64,000 nucleotides of DNA, from positions 227,884-291,883 of the forward strand of contig MKZN01000003.1 of NCBI GenBank assembly GCA_001938995.1, given 5' to 3'. The position numbers and the translations under genes are program-made. Below are positions 17,101 to 25,452 of this stretch, in pieces; position 1 is the stretch's first letter; each line of letters opens with the position of its first letter. This stretch comes from Bacillus pumilus (GTDB taxonomy: Bacteria > Bacillota > Bacilli > Bacillales > Bacillaceae). Under the pieces are notes generated by a model that made no database searches, was not told where the DNA came from, and saw only the letters and a program-made list of their open reading frames with translations.

Positions 17101-18595
17101 ACAAGCGGAAGGTCACATTGAACAAGTAAACTGGGAAACAGGAGAAGCACTTGGGAAATGGGATACATTCTTAGTGGATCTTGCTGGGGTAGTAAATACC
17201 ATTACAGGCGGTATCAATGACGTTTTGGAATTCTTAGGAATGGGCCGTCCTATAAAAGAGTGGAAGCCAAGCGGACATGGCGGCAGAAAGAAGGAAATGA
17301 ATGTTGCACCGGGAAAGGCTTATGCCAAAGGTACAGACTATCATCCGGGCGGTCGTGCTTTAGTTGGTGAGGAAGGTTATGAACTTGCTCACACTCCTGG
17401 TATCGGAACATATATGGTCGGTGTTGGCGGTCCTCAGATTTGGGATTTGCCGCGCGGAACATCAGTCCTACCGCATGACGAGACCAAAAAGATCACATCG
17501 CAGGGTTTACCGGGTTATGCTGGCGGGGTTGGTGATTTCTTTAAAAAAGGCGTTAAAAAAGCTGGTGAAGTAGTCGGCAAGGTGAAAGATTTTGGATCGG
17601 ATATGTTTGACCTTGTAATGGCCGGACCAAAGAAAATTATAAGCAATATATTTGGTGGTCTCATCCCGTTTAAAACTGGAAAAGGGATAGACGGTCTTGG
17701 GACAGGTATTTTAAAAACAATTCAAAAAGGCGCTTTAGGATTTCTAACAAAATCAGTAGGTGATTTTGGAGGAGACGGCGGATCATTCAAAGGTGTTGGG
17801 GGTAGTGCTGCGGTCAAAAAGTGGGTGGCGCAAGCTATCAGTATCACAGGTATTTCTCCATCGTATGCAAAGGCTCTTGAAACAATAGCGATGAAGGAAT
17901 CTAGCGGAAATCCTACACTTGTAAACCGTTGGGACTCAAACTGGAAAGCAGGACATCCATCACAAGGACTTATGCAGTTTATCCCTTCTACTTTCGCAGC
18001 ATACAAAAAGCCGGGCTATGGAAATAACAAAAATCCAGTACATCAAGTTGTCGCAGCTATCAATTACCTTAACCGAAAATACGGCGGTATTTATAATCAT
18101 CCGGGTTTAAAGTCTATGGCGCGCGGTGGTCCTTACATCGGTTATGCATCTGGTGGTGTTATTGACAATCACCAAATTGCACAACTAGGGGAAAACGGAT
18201 GGCGTGAATATGCTATCACCACTGAACCTAAGTACCGTAAACGCTCTTTGCAGCTTTATTCTAATCTAGGTAAAGAGTTAGGTGTGCCGAGTTTTGGAGA
18301 CGGTATGATCTCAACAGCTTTACAGCTACTTGATCGGATTAGTAATAAAGGTGACAAGCCGCAGAATAGGCAACAAGATGGGTCTGACATGAGACAGATG
18401 ATTGAAAACCAAAACAAACAAATTGGTCTTATGGCTCAACAAATAGATTTGTTGTCTCAAGGGTTGTTAATGATGCAAAAAGGCTTTGAGCAATTGATCT
18501 CTAAAGATAGCAACAACTATATGGATGGTCGCAAGCTTGATCAAACGACTGGTGAGCGATATAGACAACAAGCATTTATGAGTGGGGTGAGGTAG
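14147..18595 (+). CDS. Tail tape measure protein with lytic transglycosylase domain
   Basis: The 1482-residue protein sets tail length; at about 1.5 angstroms per residue it suggests a tail of roughly 200 nm. Order: coiled coil (20-150), TP901-type core (about 185-470, with AGYKTN and TGIMANSGIKADMAGTALR), hydrophobic helices near 490-525 and 625-720, a Lys/Glu coiled coil (750-1010), and a SLT-type lytic transglycosylase (about 1215-1320: ALETIAMKESSGNP with the catalytic Glu, SQGLMQFIPSTF). The C-terminal 110 residues are helical. The transglycosylase should open peptidoglycan during DNA entry. GT-chaperone lies just upstream, Dit directly downstream (stop followed at once by ATG). Confidence 0.96.
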   Translation: MTQAIGNMVAKVNLDDSGFNRGITGLQRQLRLTNSEMKASAAIYKNTGDRSKQLQSQVEGLNNKYRIQGRVVQEHRKRYEQLVREKGRDARETQIHARKLNDSIAVHQKLEKELRDVSKEFEHLQSTGNKAAGVFSVFKKNAGEVSEELQSVYSAAGIAGKALTGIGVAGTVAIGGAVKVAADFEKAMSRVGAVANASSDEMDRLTETARHLGATTQFTDGQVAEGMQYLAMAGYKTNNIIGAMPGLLATAAAGQTDLGVTADIVSDILTEFHIAAEDTNRVADAMTYTFTNSNATLEQIGQTMKYAGPAAKTAGVSMEELAAATGIMANSGIKADMAGTALRSTLTRLASPPKQAGNAIDELGLSVTDSTGKMRPLSDIISQINEKTKDYTETEKIRIAKQLAGQHALSGFITLLHAGGDKIDKFTKEIESSGGVAEKVAKGQMDNLAGSVEYLRSAVNNAVISFGNQFIPVIRATTDGLTKLVNWFDHLPPSVMQTIAITGGAVTVFSLLGGASLLLLSLIPRMAEGWRVLRTAGSYLIGTVRGSSASLGVYTTQVTTAGIASRTAAVGINTAAASTAIMSTRMSRLQQNTGLVTTRMGRLNQTATRTSRTMRGLGGASRIAGGGLMMFGGPMGMIGGLVLSFLPEILKFGKGIVMAGVNAVKGAGGFLKLAKGGFGLFNILKKGAGVVSLLRGGLSVLGGPVGMLITGVTLLGEAGFKYYENLQKRVLPATIDFGDKVSESTSKAVNAYKDMETKANAKLDSLYRNQTKITDDLAKDMTGKFSEMAGALKKGYQDSTDNALDVLGKFYAENDSLKDKDEQKILGKIKKGNEKKQKQIEKHEARVKEIYATAAKDHRELTQEEWDEVKGITQKMSKEVETALTKSKDEQTLISKKLKEESSNLSAKQAAETVKNSKSARDKVISNAEKQADAVIKEADNQRYVKEIISEKEHAATVKAAKDQKEKTIDQAKKTHKGVVEEAKKQAEGHIEQVNWETGEALGKWDTFLVDLAGVVNTITGGINDVLEFLGMGRPIKEWKPSGHGGRKKEMNVAPGKAYAKGTDYHPGGRALVGEEGYELAHTPGIGTYMVGVGGPQIWDLPRGTSVLPHDETKKITSQGLPGYAGGVGDFFKKGVKKAGEVVGKVKDFGSDMFDLVMAGPKKIISNIFGGLIPFKTGKGIDGLGTGILKTIQKGALGFLTKSVGDFGGDGGSFKGVGGSAAVKKWVAQAISITGISPSYAKALETIAMKESSGNPTLVNRWDSNWKAGHPSQGLMQFIPSTFAAYKKPGYGNNKNPVHQVVAAINYLNRKYGGIYNHPGLKSMARGGPYIGYASGGVIDNHQIAQLGENGWREYAITTEPKYRKRSLQLYSNLGKELGVPSFGDGMISTALQLLDRISNKGDKPQNRQQDGSDMRQMIENQNKQIGLMAQQIDLLSQGLLMMQKGFEQLISKDSNNYMDGRKLDQTTGERYRQQAFMSGVR

Positions 18596-19432
18596 ATGGA
18601 ATTATATATTGATTTTAACAATGGATTGGGTGAGCAAAGTCTAAATGACTTGCTTCCTCATTTTCATCCGTTGAGTCTGACACCTGCCTCACCAAATATC
18701 GAATTTGAGACGGTGTCATTACCACGAATTAACGGTATTGTATTGCCGCAACATCCGCGGGATGTGAAGTACAAAGAAAGACAGATTCAGCTTGAAATAT
18801 ATATGAACTCAATCATTGCTGAAAATTTCTACAGCTATAGAAGCGAGCTTTATGCTTTATTAGTAAAACCATACCCATACTATATTACTTGCGATTTATT
18901 CCCAAACAGGCGCTTTTTAGTGACTTGTGATGGGAATTTTTCAGTTCCAAAGGAAAAAGAAAAGAACCATGTTGTGTTTACCGTAGAATTTACGGATATT
19001 TTAGGGGCAGCAGAATCAAAAAGCACCTCACTAAACTCTCAAACATTTGAAGGGGAACGATGGAGTCCCGGAATGAATATAGAGATGCGTGATGACCTAG
19101 AGTATTCATTTAAGAATAAGAAAACGTTCAGCATCTACAACATCGGAGATTTTAGAATCAACCCTTTGAGGCATGATTATCAAGTGACGTTGAAAGCTAA
19201 AGGGAAAGGTGTCACCATCATCAATCATACGACAGGTGAACGTTTGAAAATTGAAGATGAAATATCTAAATCAAGGGAAGTTTCTTTTATTAAACAGTAC
19301 ACCGTCGCTAACAAGAAACGGCTTAAGACATCTGGTAGACTTCCATCACTTGATATCGGCAGAAACGACTTTGAAATTCAAAACGCAAGTGACATTGAAA
19401 TTGTGTTTGACACAAGATTCTATTATGCATAA
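18596..19432 (+). CDS. Distal tail protein (Dit)
   Basis: The 278-residue protein starts ELYIDFNNGLGEQSLNDL and contains the N-terminal Dit features: INGIVLPQHPRDVKYKERQI and the YRSELYALLVKPYPYYI region (the belt), followed by a C-terminal beta domain. Dit hexamers form the hub joining tail tube, tape measure tip and baseplate. GAGGTAG precedes the ATG. Similar to SPP1 gp19.1 and TP901 Dit in position and length. Confidence 0.9.
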   Translation: MELYIDFNNGLGEQSLNDLLPHFHPLSLTPASPNIEFETVSLPRINGIVLPQHPRDVKYKERQIQLEIYMNSIIAENFYSYRSELYALLVKPYPYYITCDLFPNRRFLVTCDGNFSVPKEKEKNHVVFTVEFTDILGAAESKSTSLNSQTFEGERWSPGMNIEMRDDLEYSFKNKKTFSIYNIGDFRINPLRHDYQVTLKAKGKGVTIINHTTGERLKIEDEISKSREVSFIKQYTVANKKRLKTSGRLPSLDIGRNDFEIQNASDIEIVFDTRFYYA

Positions 19433-19443
19433 GGAGGGGTGAC

Positions 19444-21195
19444 ATGGCTGCGGTTGATTTTATTAAAAAACTAGCACCGGGAGCGCAGAAGGTTTACAAA
19501 AAATATAATGTGCTTGCGAGCCTTGTCATTGCTCAAGGCTGTTTAGAAAGTGGCTTTGGATCAAGCAGTCTATCCCAACAAGCCAACAACCTATTCGGAA
19601 TCAAAGGAACTTATAACGGCAAATACGTATTAATGTGGACCAGTGAACAGGACAAAAAGGGAAACGTCACTAAGATACAAGCGAAATTTAGAAAGTATCC
19701 ATCGTATGCGGAGAGCCTTGAGGATTTGGGGAGCCTTTACACACGCCTCAGTCGTTATAAGGCAGTGGTAGGTGAAAAAGACTATCAAAAAGCTACTGCT
19801 GCTGTTGCAAAAGGTGGTTACGCCACCGACATCAACTATGCAACGAAATTAAACAGCATAATCTTCACTTACAAACTCACTCAATATGATAATGTGGATG
19901 ATCTACCAGAAGAACCGAGTGAACCAGAAACACCAACTGGGCCTGAATATCCAAGTAAAGAGTATGACGGGAAGGATATGCCACTTAATCAAAGTTTGCC
20001 GTCTGATGTGGATTTTCCTCAACTGCATGTTTCGAGTAAAGATGGAAAAGAAGTTGTAGAAATTACGGGTGTGTCTGTTGATTTCACGGCCGATCCAACA
20101 GGTAAAAAATCATTTAGTTTCACATTGCCACGTACACAAGAAAATGCCGCAGAGTTTGAGTTGTTAGTAGTGGATAATATCTTATATCTTGATGAAAAGA
20201 AGTATAACCATCAAAAATATTACATTACAAACGTGAGTCTTCATCAAGAGAATGGGATGCTTACAAAAACGGTTACTGCTGCACATATTTTCTCTGTCCT
20301 GTTGATTAATAACAGAATTGAAAAGACAGTGTCAAAGAAACTGAGTATCAAAGAAGCGCTTGATATTGCTCTTAAAGGAACAGATTTCAAATATGTCATA
20401 CATGCAAAAGATGGTGAAATCCCTTCTGCAGAACAAGAGAACTTTGGTGAAAAAAATTCAACAGAACTGATGGATGAAATCATCGAAGATTATGACATAG
20501 AGTTAGACGTGGATAATTATAAAATTCATGTTTACAAGAAGATGGGGCAAAAAATAGACTTCGTTCTTGATAGCCGGTATAACATGCCCGGTATCACAAT
20601 TACAACAGATTCGCAGAATTGTACTACCCGTGCATGGGGATATGGTGCTCAAAAAGAACCAGAATCAGCCACTAAGTCAAACGATGACAACAAAACGGTA
20701 GATATTAAAAAAGAAGGAACAAAAGATGAAGAGAAAGAGTCTGATTATGTATTTGCTCCAGTTCTTTATATACATCCTGATGAAGATAAATTCCTCATCG
20801 AAGGTAAGCCGCGCTGGGCGGAGCCGATTAAAGACGAGAGGTACAAGAAAGTTGGTAGCATTATTTCTGCTTTAAAAAAACATGTGAATCCTTATCCTGA
20901 AATGACGGTAGAAGTTGAATTCCAAAAGATCTATGAACCGAAGCTACGAGAAATTGAGCAAGATTTTTGGTTAGGCGATACAATCCATGTCATTGCCGAC
21001 ACAGCGGATGGGATAACTTTTGAGGATGATCTGAGAGTGGTATCAATTCAGCATAATCCACTCAATCCATATAGTAGCCCAACAATTACATTAGCTAACT
21101 TCCGCAAGGATATTCAAAAAATAACAGTCGATCAAGTGAAGCAAATGAAAAATTTACAACGGTATATAAATGACATGCTCAAGACGCTAAGGTAG
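19444..21195 (+). CDS. Tail-associated lysin (Tal) with N-terminal glucosaminidase domain
   Basis: The 583-residue protein has two parts. Residues ~1-150 are a glucosaminidase/lysozyme-like domain (LVIAQGCLESGFGSSSLSQQANNLFGIKG, with the likely catalytic Glu near 37). A Pro/Glu linker (EEPSEPETPTGPEYPS) follows, then a prophage-endopeptidase/tail-hub domain (~190-583) of the Tal family. In many phages the hydrolase is C-terminal, so the N-terminal position is notable. GGAGGGG precedes the ATG. Acts at the tail tip during cell-wall penetration. Confidence 0.9.
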   Translation: MAAVDFIKKLAPGAQKVYKKYNVLASLVIAQGCLESGFGSSSLSQQANNLFGIKGTYNGKYVLMWTSEQDKKGNVTKIQAKFRKYPSYAESLEDLGSLYTRLSRYKAVVGEKDYQKATAAVAKGGYATDINYATKLNSIIFTYKLTQYDNVDDLPEEPSEPETPTGPEYPSKEYDGKDMPLNQSLPSDVDFPQLHVSSKDGKEVVEITGVSVDFTADPTGKKSFSFTLPRTQENAAEFELLVVDNILYLDEKKYNHQKYYITNVSLHQENGMLTKTVTAAHIFSVLLINNRIEKTVSKKLSIKEALDIALKGTDFKYVIHAKDGEIPSAEQENFGEKNSTELMDEIIEDYDIELDVDNYKIHVYKKMGQKIDFVLDSRYNMPGITITTDSQNCTTRAWGYGAQKEPESATKSNDDNKTVDIKKEGTKDEEKESDYVFAPVLYIHPDEDKFLIEGKPRWAEPIKDERYKKVGSIISALKKHVNPYPEMTVEVEFQKIYEPKLREIEQDFWLGDTIHVIADTADGITFEDDLRVVSIQHNPLNPYSSPTITLANFRKDIQKITVDQVKQMKNLQRYINDMLKTLR

Positions 21196-21229
21196 GGTCT
21201 TTTTATTTTTGCCGAAAAGGAGTGAGATA

Positions 21230-23104
21230 ATGGTAAGGCTTAGAAAGGATTATGACACTAGACGAAACTCGAAATATGCAGAGCAGTTGCGCGAAGATAT
21301 GCAGTCTATTGAAAATAATTTAAATCAGAATGCAGACGATTTGAAACGACATAAAACAAGCGATATAGCTCATACGTCAAATCAAATCAAACACGGATTG
21401 TATTCAGTTGCGAATCGAATAGACAACATGTGGTCTAGGATTATCAATCTCGTATTGAATCATGATGGAAAAGATGTAAAGGAAGTCGTTGATATTCGAG
21501 TTGCTAGGGATGCAAGCATTCATCCCACAGCAAAGGATCGTCTCGATTATGACTTTCAAATTCTTGAGCAAGAGATTGAAGATTCCACAGTTTCCCTAAA
21601 TCTCAAAAAGTTCATAAAAAAATACGGAAGTTTCACAGCGGGCTTTAATGCAGCACTAAGTCTTGCGAAATTATATCCGGTGCATATTGTCGTGCCGCCC
21701 GGTAAATACAAACTGATGGATACAGTACGTATCTATAAAAACACTCATTTGACATTACAAGCTGGCGCAGTTATAAGACGCGGATTTGTGGGATCAATGA
21801 TTGTGAACGGTGACAAAGACGATCAAACAAAGGGATATGAGGGGCATGGAAACATACTGATTGATGGGCAGGGGATTCTTGATAGCGCAGGTGGAGAAAT
21901 CAAAGAACAATGTTCAGCAATAGGGTTTGCACATGCCGAGCGAATTATCATTCGTGATATTACTGTCAAAGATGTGTGCGGCGGCCATGCATTTGATTGT
22001 GCAGGTAATAAACACGTATTAATAGAGAATGTCTGGTTCAAAGGGTTCGCTGATTATAAGGGCGACAGATGGTTTTCAGCTGCGGTTCAGCTGGACTTAA
22101 TGAGATCGGCGGGCAACTTTGGCGCATTTGGATCCTATGACCAAACTGTCAGCAAGCATGTTACCATTAGAGATTGTTATTTCAGCAGATCAGAGAATCT
22201 AGGAGGATATCCGCGCGGAGTGGATTCACACACTAGCACAGACGGCTATTTGTATAGTGATATTCGTCTAATTAATAATGATTTTGAGGACACGACAGAG
22301 TACGCGGTGTCCGGTAACAAATGGGAAGACGTTTTAGTAGATAGGAATAGATTTAAAAACTGTGCATCCGGTGTGAGGCTCATGATTCCAGATGTTAAAT
22401 CTGTTTATACCCAAGATGCGAACGGCAACCCAACAAACCGAGTGAACAAAGTAAAACGTCTTTCAATCACAAAGAACACTTTCACAAATATTAAAGTACG
22501 TCATGCCATTCAGGTGTATGGTCGTAAAGGATACCAAAAGATTGATGACGTTGATGTTTCCGGTAATATAATTAATGGGGTAAAGGTCAAGCATGCTATT
22601 CACTTATCAGATGTGGATGGCTTTTTGGTGTTTAAGAATCAATTCAGAGACATCAAACATCATGGAATCCTCTTAACTGGTTGTAGTAATGGAAAAGTAG
22701 ATTTAAGCATAGGACGAGACATCGAGGGGAATGGTGTAAGAGTTGAATTAGGGTGTAAAAACATTGATATCAAGAATACTTCGTTACGAGAAGTGGGCTA
22801 TTCTGGCATTTCTGTGTCGGGAGACTCTGAGAATATTAACGTAGATTTCAGTGACATCGATAATGCGGGAAAAAGAACATCCTCATCTAGTCCTTATTAC
22901 GGAATTATCTTCATGGATGGAGTCGCAGATTCAGCGGCACGAATGAATACAGTACGCGGAAAGAAATGCCGATATGCGATGTATTTTACTAGCAAGTGTT
23001 CACGGATTCAGCATTTTGGTAACCGACTTAAAGGAGCTGGCGCAGAAGGTAGTCTGAAAGACAACAGCGTTGATCCTATTAAAACAATTGAAAATGTAAT
23101 TTGA
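21230..23104 (+). CDS. Tail spike with beta-helix (pectate-lyase-like) domain
   Basis: The 624-residue product has an N-terminal coiled-coil attachment region (1-130) and a right-handed beta-helix with many short turns (GNILIDGQGIL, AERIIIRDITVKDVCGGHAFD, KHVTIRDCYFSRS, and so on) over ~160-600. Such spikes bind and may cleave cell-wall teichoic acid or polysaccharide. ATG 21230 is chosen because AAAGGAGTGAG is eight bases ahead; the TTG at 21209 would precede that ribosome site. Substrate cannot be told from sequence. Confidence 0.88.
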   Translation: MVRLRKDYDTRRNSKYAEQLREDMQSIENNLNQNADDLKRHKTSDIAHTSNQIKHGLYSVANRIDNMWSRIINLVLNHDGKDVKEVVDIRVARDASIHPTAKDRLDYDFQILEQEIEDSTVSLNLKKFIKKYGSFTAGFNAALSLAKLYPVHIVVPPGKYKLMDTVRIYKNTHLTLQAGAVIRRGFVGSMIVNGDKDDQTKGYEGHGNILIDGQGILDSAGGEIKEQCSAIGFAHAERIIIRDITVKDVCGGHAFDCAGNKHVLIENVWFKGFADYKGDRWFSAAVQLDLMRSAGNFGAFGSYDQTVSKHVTIRDCYFSRSENLGGYPRGVDSHTSTDGYLYSDIRLINNDFEDTTEYAVSGNKWEDVLVDRNRFKNCASGVRLMIPDVKSVYTQDANGNPTNRVNKVKRLSITKNTFTNIKVRHAIQVYGRKGYQKIDDVDVSGNIINGVKVKHAIHLSDVDGFLVFKNQFRDIKHHGILLTGCSNGKVDLSIGRDIEGNGVRVELGCKNIDIKNTSLREVGYSGISVSGDSENINVDFSDIDNAGKRTSSSSPYYGIIFMDGVADSAARMNTVRGKKCRYAMYFTSKCSRIQHFGNRLKGAGAEGSLKDNSVDPIKTIENVI

Positions 23105-23119
23105 GTGAGGTGATAACAA

Positions 23120-24358
23120 ATGATTCACAAGAACGGGCCACTTGATTTCAATGTGAATGCATTTACCAGTTCAAGCGTATCAACCAGCATAAATTTTTGG
23201 ACGCAGGATAGACAGACAGCAAGGCTCACTTTCAAACTCACGAAAGATGGCGTACCGTTGCCTCTAGCAGCTGTCACAGGAAAACTTGTGTTAGTTATGT
23301 CTGACGGTAGCCGATTCATTAGAGACATAACAATTATTGATCGTGTGGATGGCCAAGCAGAATATATCTTGTCAGATCAAGAAGTCAAGCATTATGGAAA
23401 CGTACAAGCGGAACTTAATTTGTACTATACAAATGATCAATCTATGTCTGTGCATCAGTTCTCTTTCAATATATCTAAATCTCTTATTGATCAAGACATT
23501 GTGCCGATAACTGAGTATTATGTAGCCGAGTTTGAGGATTTAAGGGCGAAGATAAACGAACTTTATAAAGAGTCGATTCACAAGATTGATGATTTAAGAG
23601 CTAAATTCAATGACCTAGATGCATTCGAGACAAAAGACGGCGCACAAGATAAAGCGGACGCAGCACTTGCGACAGCTAAGAAATACACAGATGATCATGC
23701 TAACAATCACGAAATCCATGTTGTTAAGAATGATAAAGATAAATGGAACAACGGTCAACTTTATAAGCTCACGCCGGACGATGGAAAGGTTAAACAAACT
23801 CCAAAAGATGTAAACCTATTTTCTTTGGGTACGGGCTACTATATGGGGTGGGGGCTGGCAAGTTTGCCTGTAGCAAATGACACTAGCTGGTACTATTTCG
23901 AGGTACTTGAGACATCCCATACAAACGGACTAAAACGTATTATTGCAACTCGATCGAGTGATAATCGTACCTGGATCGGAACATTTCATACGAATGGTTT
24001 TACTGGATGGAAACGAATTTTAACAGATGATGAGTTAAGCAGTACATGGAATCAAGTGACGCTAACCAACGGGATGACAAAGCAATTTGCCGGAAATCCA
24101 CTCAAATTTTCAATTCGGCAAAATGCTATTCATTTACGGGGTTCGTTTGAGGGCATACCGGCGAATGATGCGGTCATTGCTCGTTTTGCTCAAAAACCAA
24201 AATCCAAAAGTGCTTTTTTAGCTGCAACTGTTGGGTCATATGGATCTGCTAGATTTACACTTGATACAGATGGTTCATTACGTTTTGATGGGATGTCCGC
24301 AAATGATAGCTCGTATGTGAGCAGATTTGAAATAAACGAAGAAATACAATTGTGGTAA
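23120..24358 (+). CDS. BppU-type baseplate upper protein with C-terminal receptor-binding region
   Basis: The 412-residue protein starts with a BppU N-terminal domain (about 1-140: NFWTQDRQTARLTFKLTKDG, SDQEVKHYGNVQAELNLYY). A coiled coil follows (150-205, ending AKKYTDDHANNHEIH). Residues ~230-300 look like a pyocin-knob-type fold (LGTGYYMGWGLASLP, FHTNGFTGWKRI) and a C-terminal beta domain completes it (LRGSFEGIPAND). It probably attaches to the baseplate and carries host-binding modules. Coupled operon position between spike and small XkdX genes. Confidence 0.85.
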   Translation: MIHKNGPLDFNVNAFTSSSVSTSINFWTQDRQTARLTFKLTKDGVPLPLAAVTGKLVLVMSDGSRFIRDITIIDRVDGQAEYILSDQEVKHYGNVQAELNLYYTNDQSMSVHQFSFNISKSLIDQDIVPITEYYVAEFEDLRAKINELYKESIHKIDDLRAKFNDLDAFETKDGAQDKADAALATAKKYTDDHANNHEIHVVKNDKDKWNNGQLYKLTPDDGKVKQTPKDVNLFSLGTGYYMGWGLASLPVANDTSWYYFEVLETSHTNGLKRIIATRSSDNRTWIGTFHTNGFTGWKRILTDDELSSTWNQVTLTNGMTKQFAGNPLKFSIRQNAIHLRGSFEGIPANDAVIARFAQKPKSKSAFLAATVGSYGSARFTLDTDGSLRFDGMSANDSSYVSRFEINEEIQLW

Positions 24359-24373
24359 AGGAGGGCAGAATCA

Positions 24374-24658
24374 ATGCAAATTTTTTATTATGACGAGAAC
24401 TACGTGTATCTGTATGAAGATGAAATAAGCGAATATGACGAGATGCCAAAAAACGCTACGGATGTTCGTCCGCAAGAGGGTTTATATCTACACAAATTTG
24501 ATCCAAGGAAAAAGGCGTGGTACGAGTCAGCATCTAAAGAGTATATTGAGAGCTTGCAGCCTGATCCAGTGCGACCAGATGATGTAACGATGCTTAAAAA
24601 GCAAGTCGCTCTCCTTACATTGCAAGTTTCGCAGATGCAGAGAGGCGGGGCATCATGA
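24374..24658 (+). CDS. Small acidic tail-region protein (94 aa)
   Basis: The product is rich in Tyr and acidic residues at the N-terminus (MQIFYYDENYVYLYEDEI) and has a C-terminal coiled coil (DVTMLKKQVALLTLQVSQMQ). It sits exactly where XkdW-like small baseplate genes lie in Bacillus phages, just before xkdX, and overlaps xkdX by four bases. Sequence identity to XkdW is not evident to me. A baseplate accessory is likely. Confidence 0.55.
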   Translation: MQIFYYDENYVYLYEDEISEYDEMPKNATDVRPQEGLYLHKFDPRKKAWYESASKEYIESLQPDPVRPDDVTMLKKQVALLTLQVSQMQRGGAS

Positions 24659-24834
24659 TATACCCAACGGCGGCCGACATAAAAGTATTCTGGGATTGGG
24701 GAGTGTACACTCTTGAGAACATGCGGGAGTATGTTTCTTTGAGAGTTATTACAAAAGAAGAATTTGAGCAGATCACAGGCGTTTCGTTTGATAAGCCAGC
24801 TGCTTCTGCGGATTTAGGAACAACAGCATCTTAA
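24655..24834 (+). CDS. XkdX-family protein (59 aa)
   Basis: The small product has the XkdX pattern: an FWDWGVYTLENMREYVSLRVITKEEFEQITG core, with the W-x-x-G-x-Y-T and I-T-K-E-x-F motifs. XkdX-like proteins sit before the holin genes in Bacillus phages; their role is unknown. GGCGGGG before the ATG is a fair ribosome site. Its start overlaps the previous stop (ATGA), and a terminator overlaps its own end. Confidence 0.85.
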   Translation: MIYPTAADIKVFWDWGVYTLENMREYVSLRVITKEEFEQITGVSFDKPAASADLGTTAS

Positions 24835-24847
24835 CAGGTGCTTTTTA
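24825..24847 (+). terminator. Intrinsic terminator overlapping the xkdX stop
   Basis: AGCATC and GGTGCT form a six-base-pair stem around TTAACA, then five Ts and ATTTT. The tail and lysis genes are thus separated, though transcription presumably passes. Confidence 0.65.
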
Positions 24848-24897
24848 TTTTGCCTTCTATAAGGGGGGTGGACAAAGTGAGGGAGTAGGTGAATGAA

Positions 24898-25110
24898 ATG
24901 GAAATGGATATAGCTCAATATTTGATGACACAAGGTCCTTTTGCGGTGTTGTTTTGCTGGGTGTTGTTTTATGTCCTCAATACAACTAAAGAGCGTGAGA
25001 ACAAGCTAAATGAACAAATAGACGCACAGAACAATGTTTTAGCGCAATTCAGTGAGAAATATGACGTTGTCATTGACAAGTTGGATCGTATCGAAAGAAA
25101 TCAAAAATAA
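24898..25110 (+). CDS. bhlA: Holin-like protein BhlA (UviB family)
   Basis: The 70-residue product starts MEMDIAQYLMTQGPFAVLFCWVLFYVL, with one membrane helix (about 13-31) and a charged coiled-coil tail (KERENKLNEQIDAQ). This closely matches BhlA of SP-beta, part of its lysis cassette. The start ATG 24898 is preferred by family pattern; a GTG at 24889 is an alternative. Followed by the SPP1-type holin and the amidase. Confidence 0.9.
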   Translation: MEMDIAQYLMTQGPFAVLFCWVLFYVLNTTKERENKLNEQIDAQNNVLAQFSEKYDVVIDKLDRIERNQK

Positions 25111-25128
25111 AAGAAATGGGGAATTTAT

Positions 25129-25392
25129 ATGAAAAACTTTGACAAAGGCACGGTCGTTCGCACGGTGCTTCTTTTTATTGCATTAATCAATCAGGCGCTT
25201 ATCATGATTGGAAAACCTGTTTTGCCGATCAGTGAGGAACAAGTCACTACATTATCAGACACTCTTTATCTAGCAGGTTCAATGATCTTTACTTTAGTGA
25301 CAACCCTTGTTGCATGGTTTAAAAACAACTACGTGACTGATAAAGGGAAATTGCAAAAAGAAGTCTTAAAACAAAAAGGATTAACAAAATAA
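25129..25392 (+). CDS. bhlB: SPP1-type holin (BhlB/XhlB-like)
   Basis: The 87-residue product has two membrane helices (about 9-29 and 45-65) and a basic tail ([16 protein letters not shown]), typical of SPP1-family phage holins. It would form lesions in the cytoplasmic membrane at the end of the lytic cycle. GGGG site lies before the ATG. Terminator follows. Confidence 0.9.
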   Translation: MKNFDKGTVVRTVLLFIALINQALIMIGKPVLPISEEQVTTLSDTLYLAGSMIFTLVTTLVAWFKNNYVTDKGKLQKEVLKQKGLTK

Positions 25393-25417
25393 GGGCTGCC
25401 CATAGGCGGCTCTTTTT
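25393..25417 (+). terminator. Intrinsic terminator after the holin gene
   Basis: GGGCTGCC pairs with GGCGGCTC around CATA (G-U and mismatch tolerated) and five Ts follow. Confidence 0.7.
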
Positions 25418-25452
25418 ATATACAAAAAACAATTTTTAGGAGTAGATGAACA

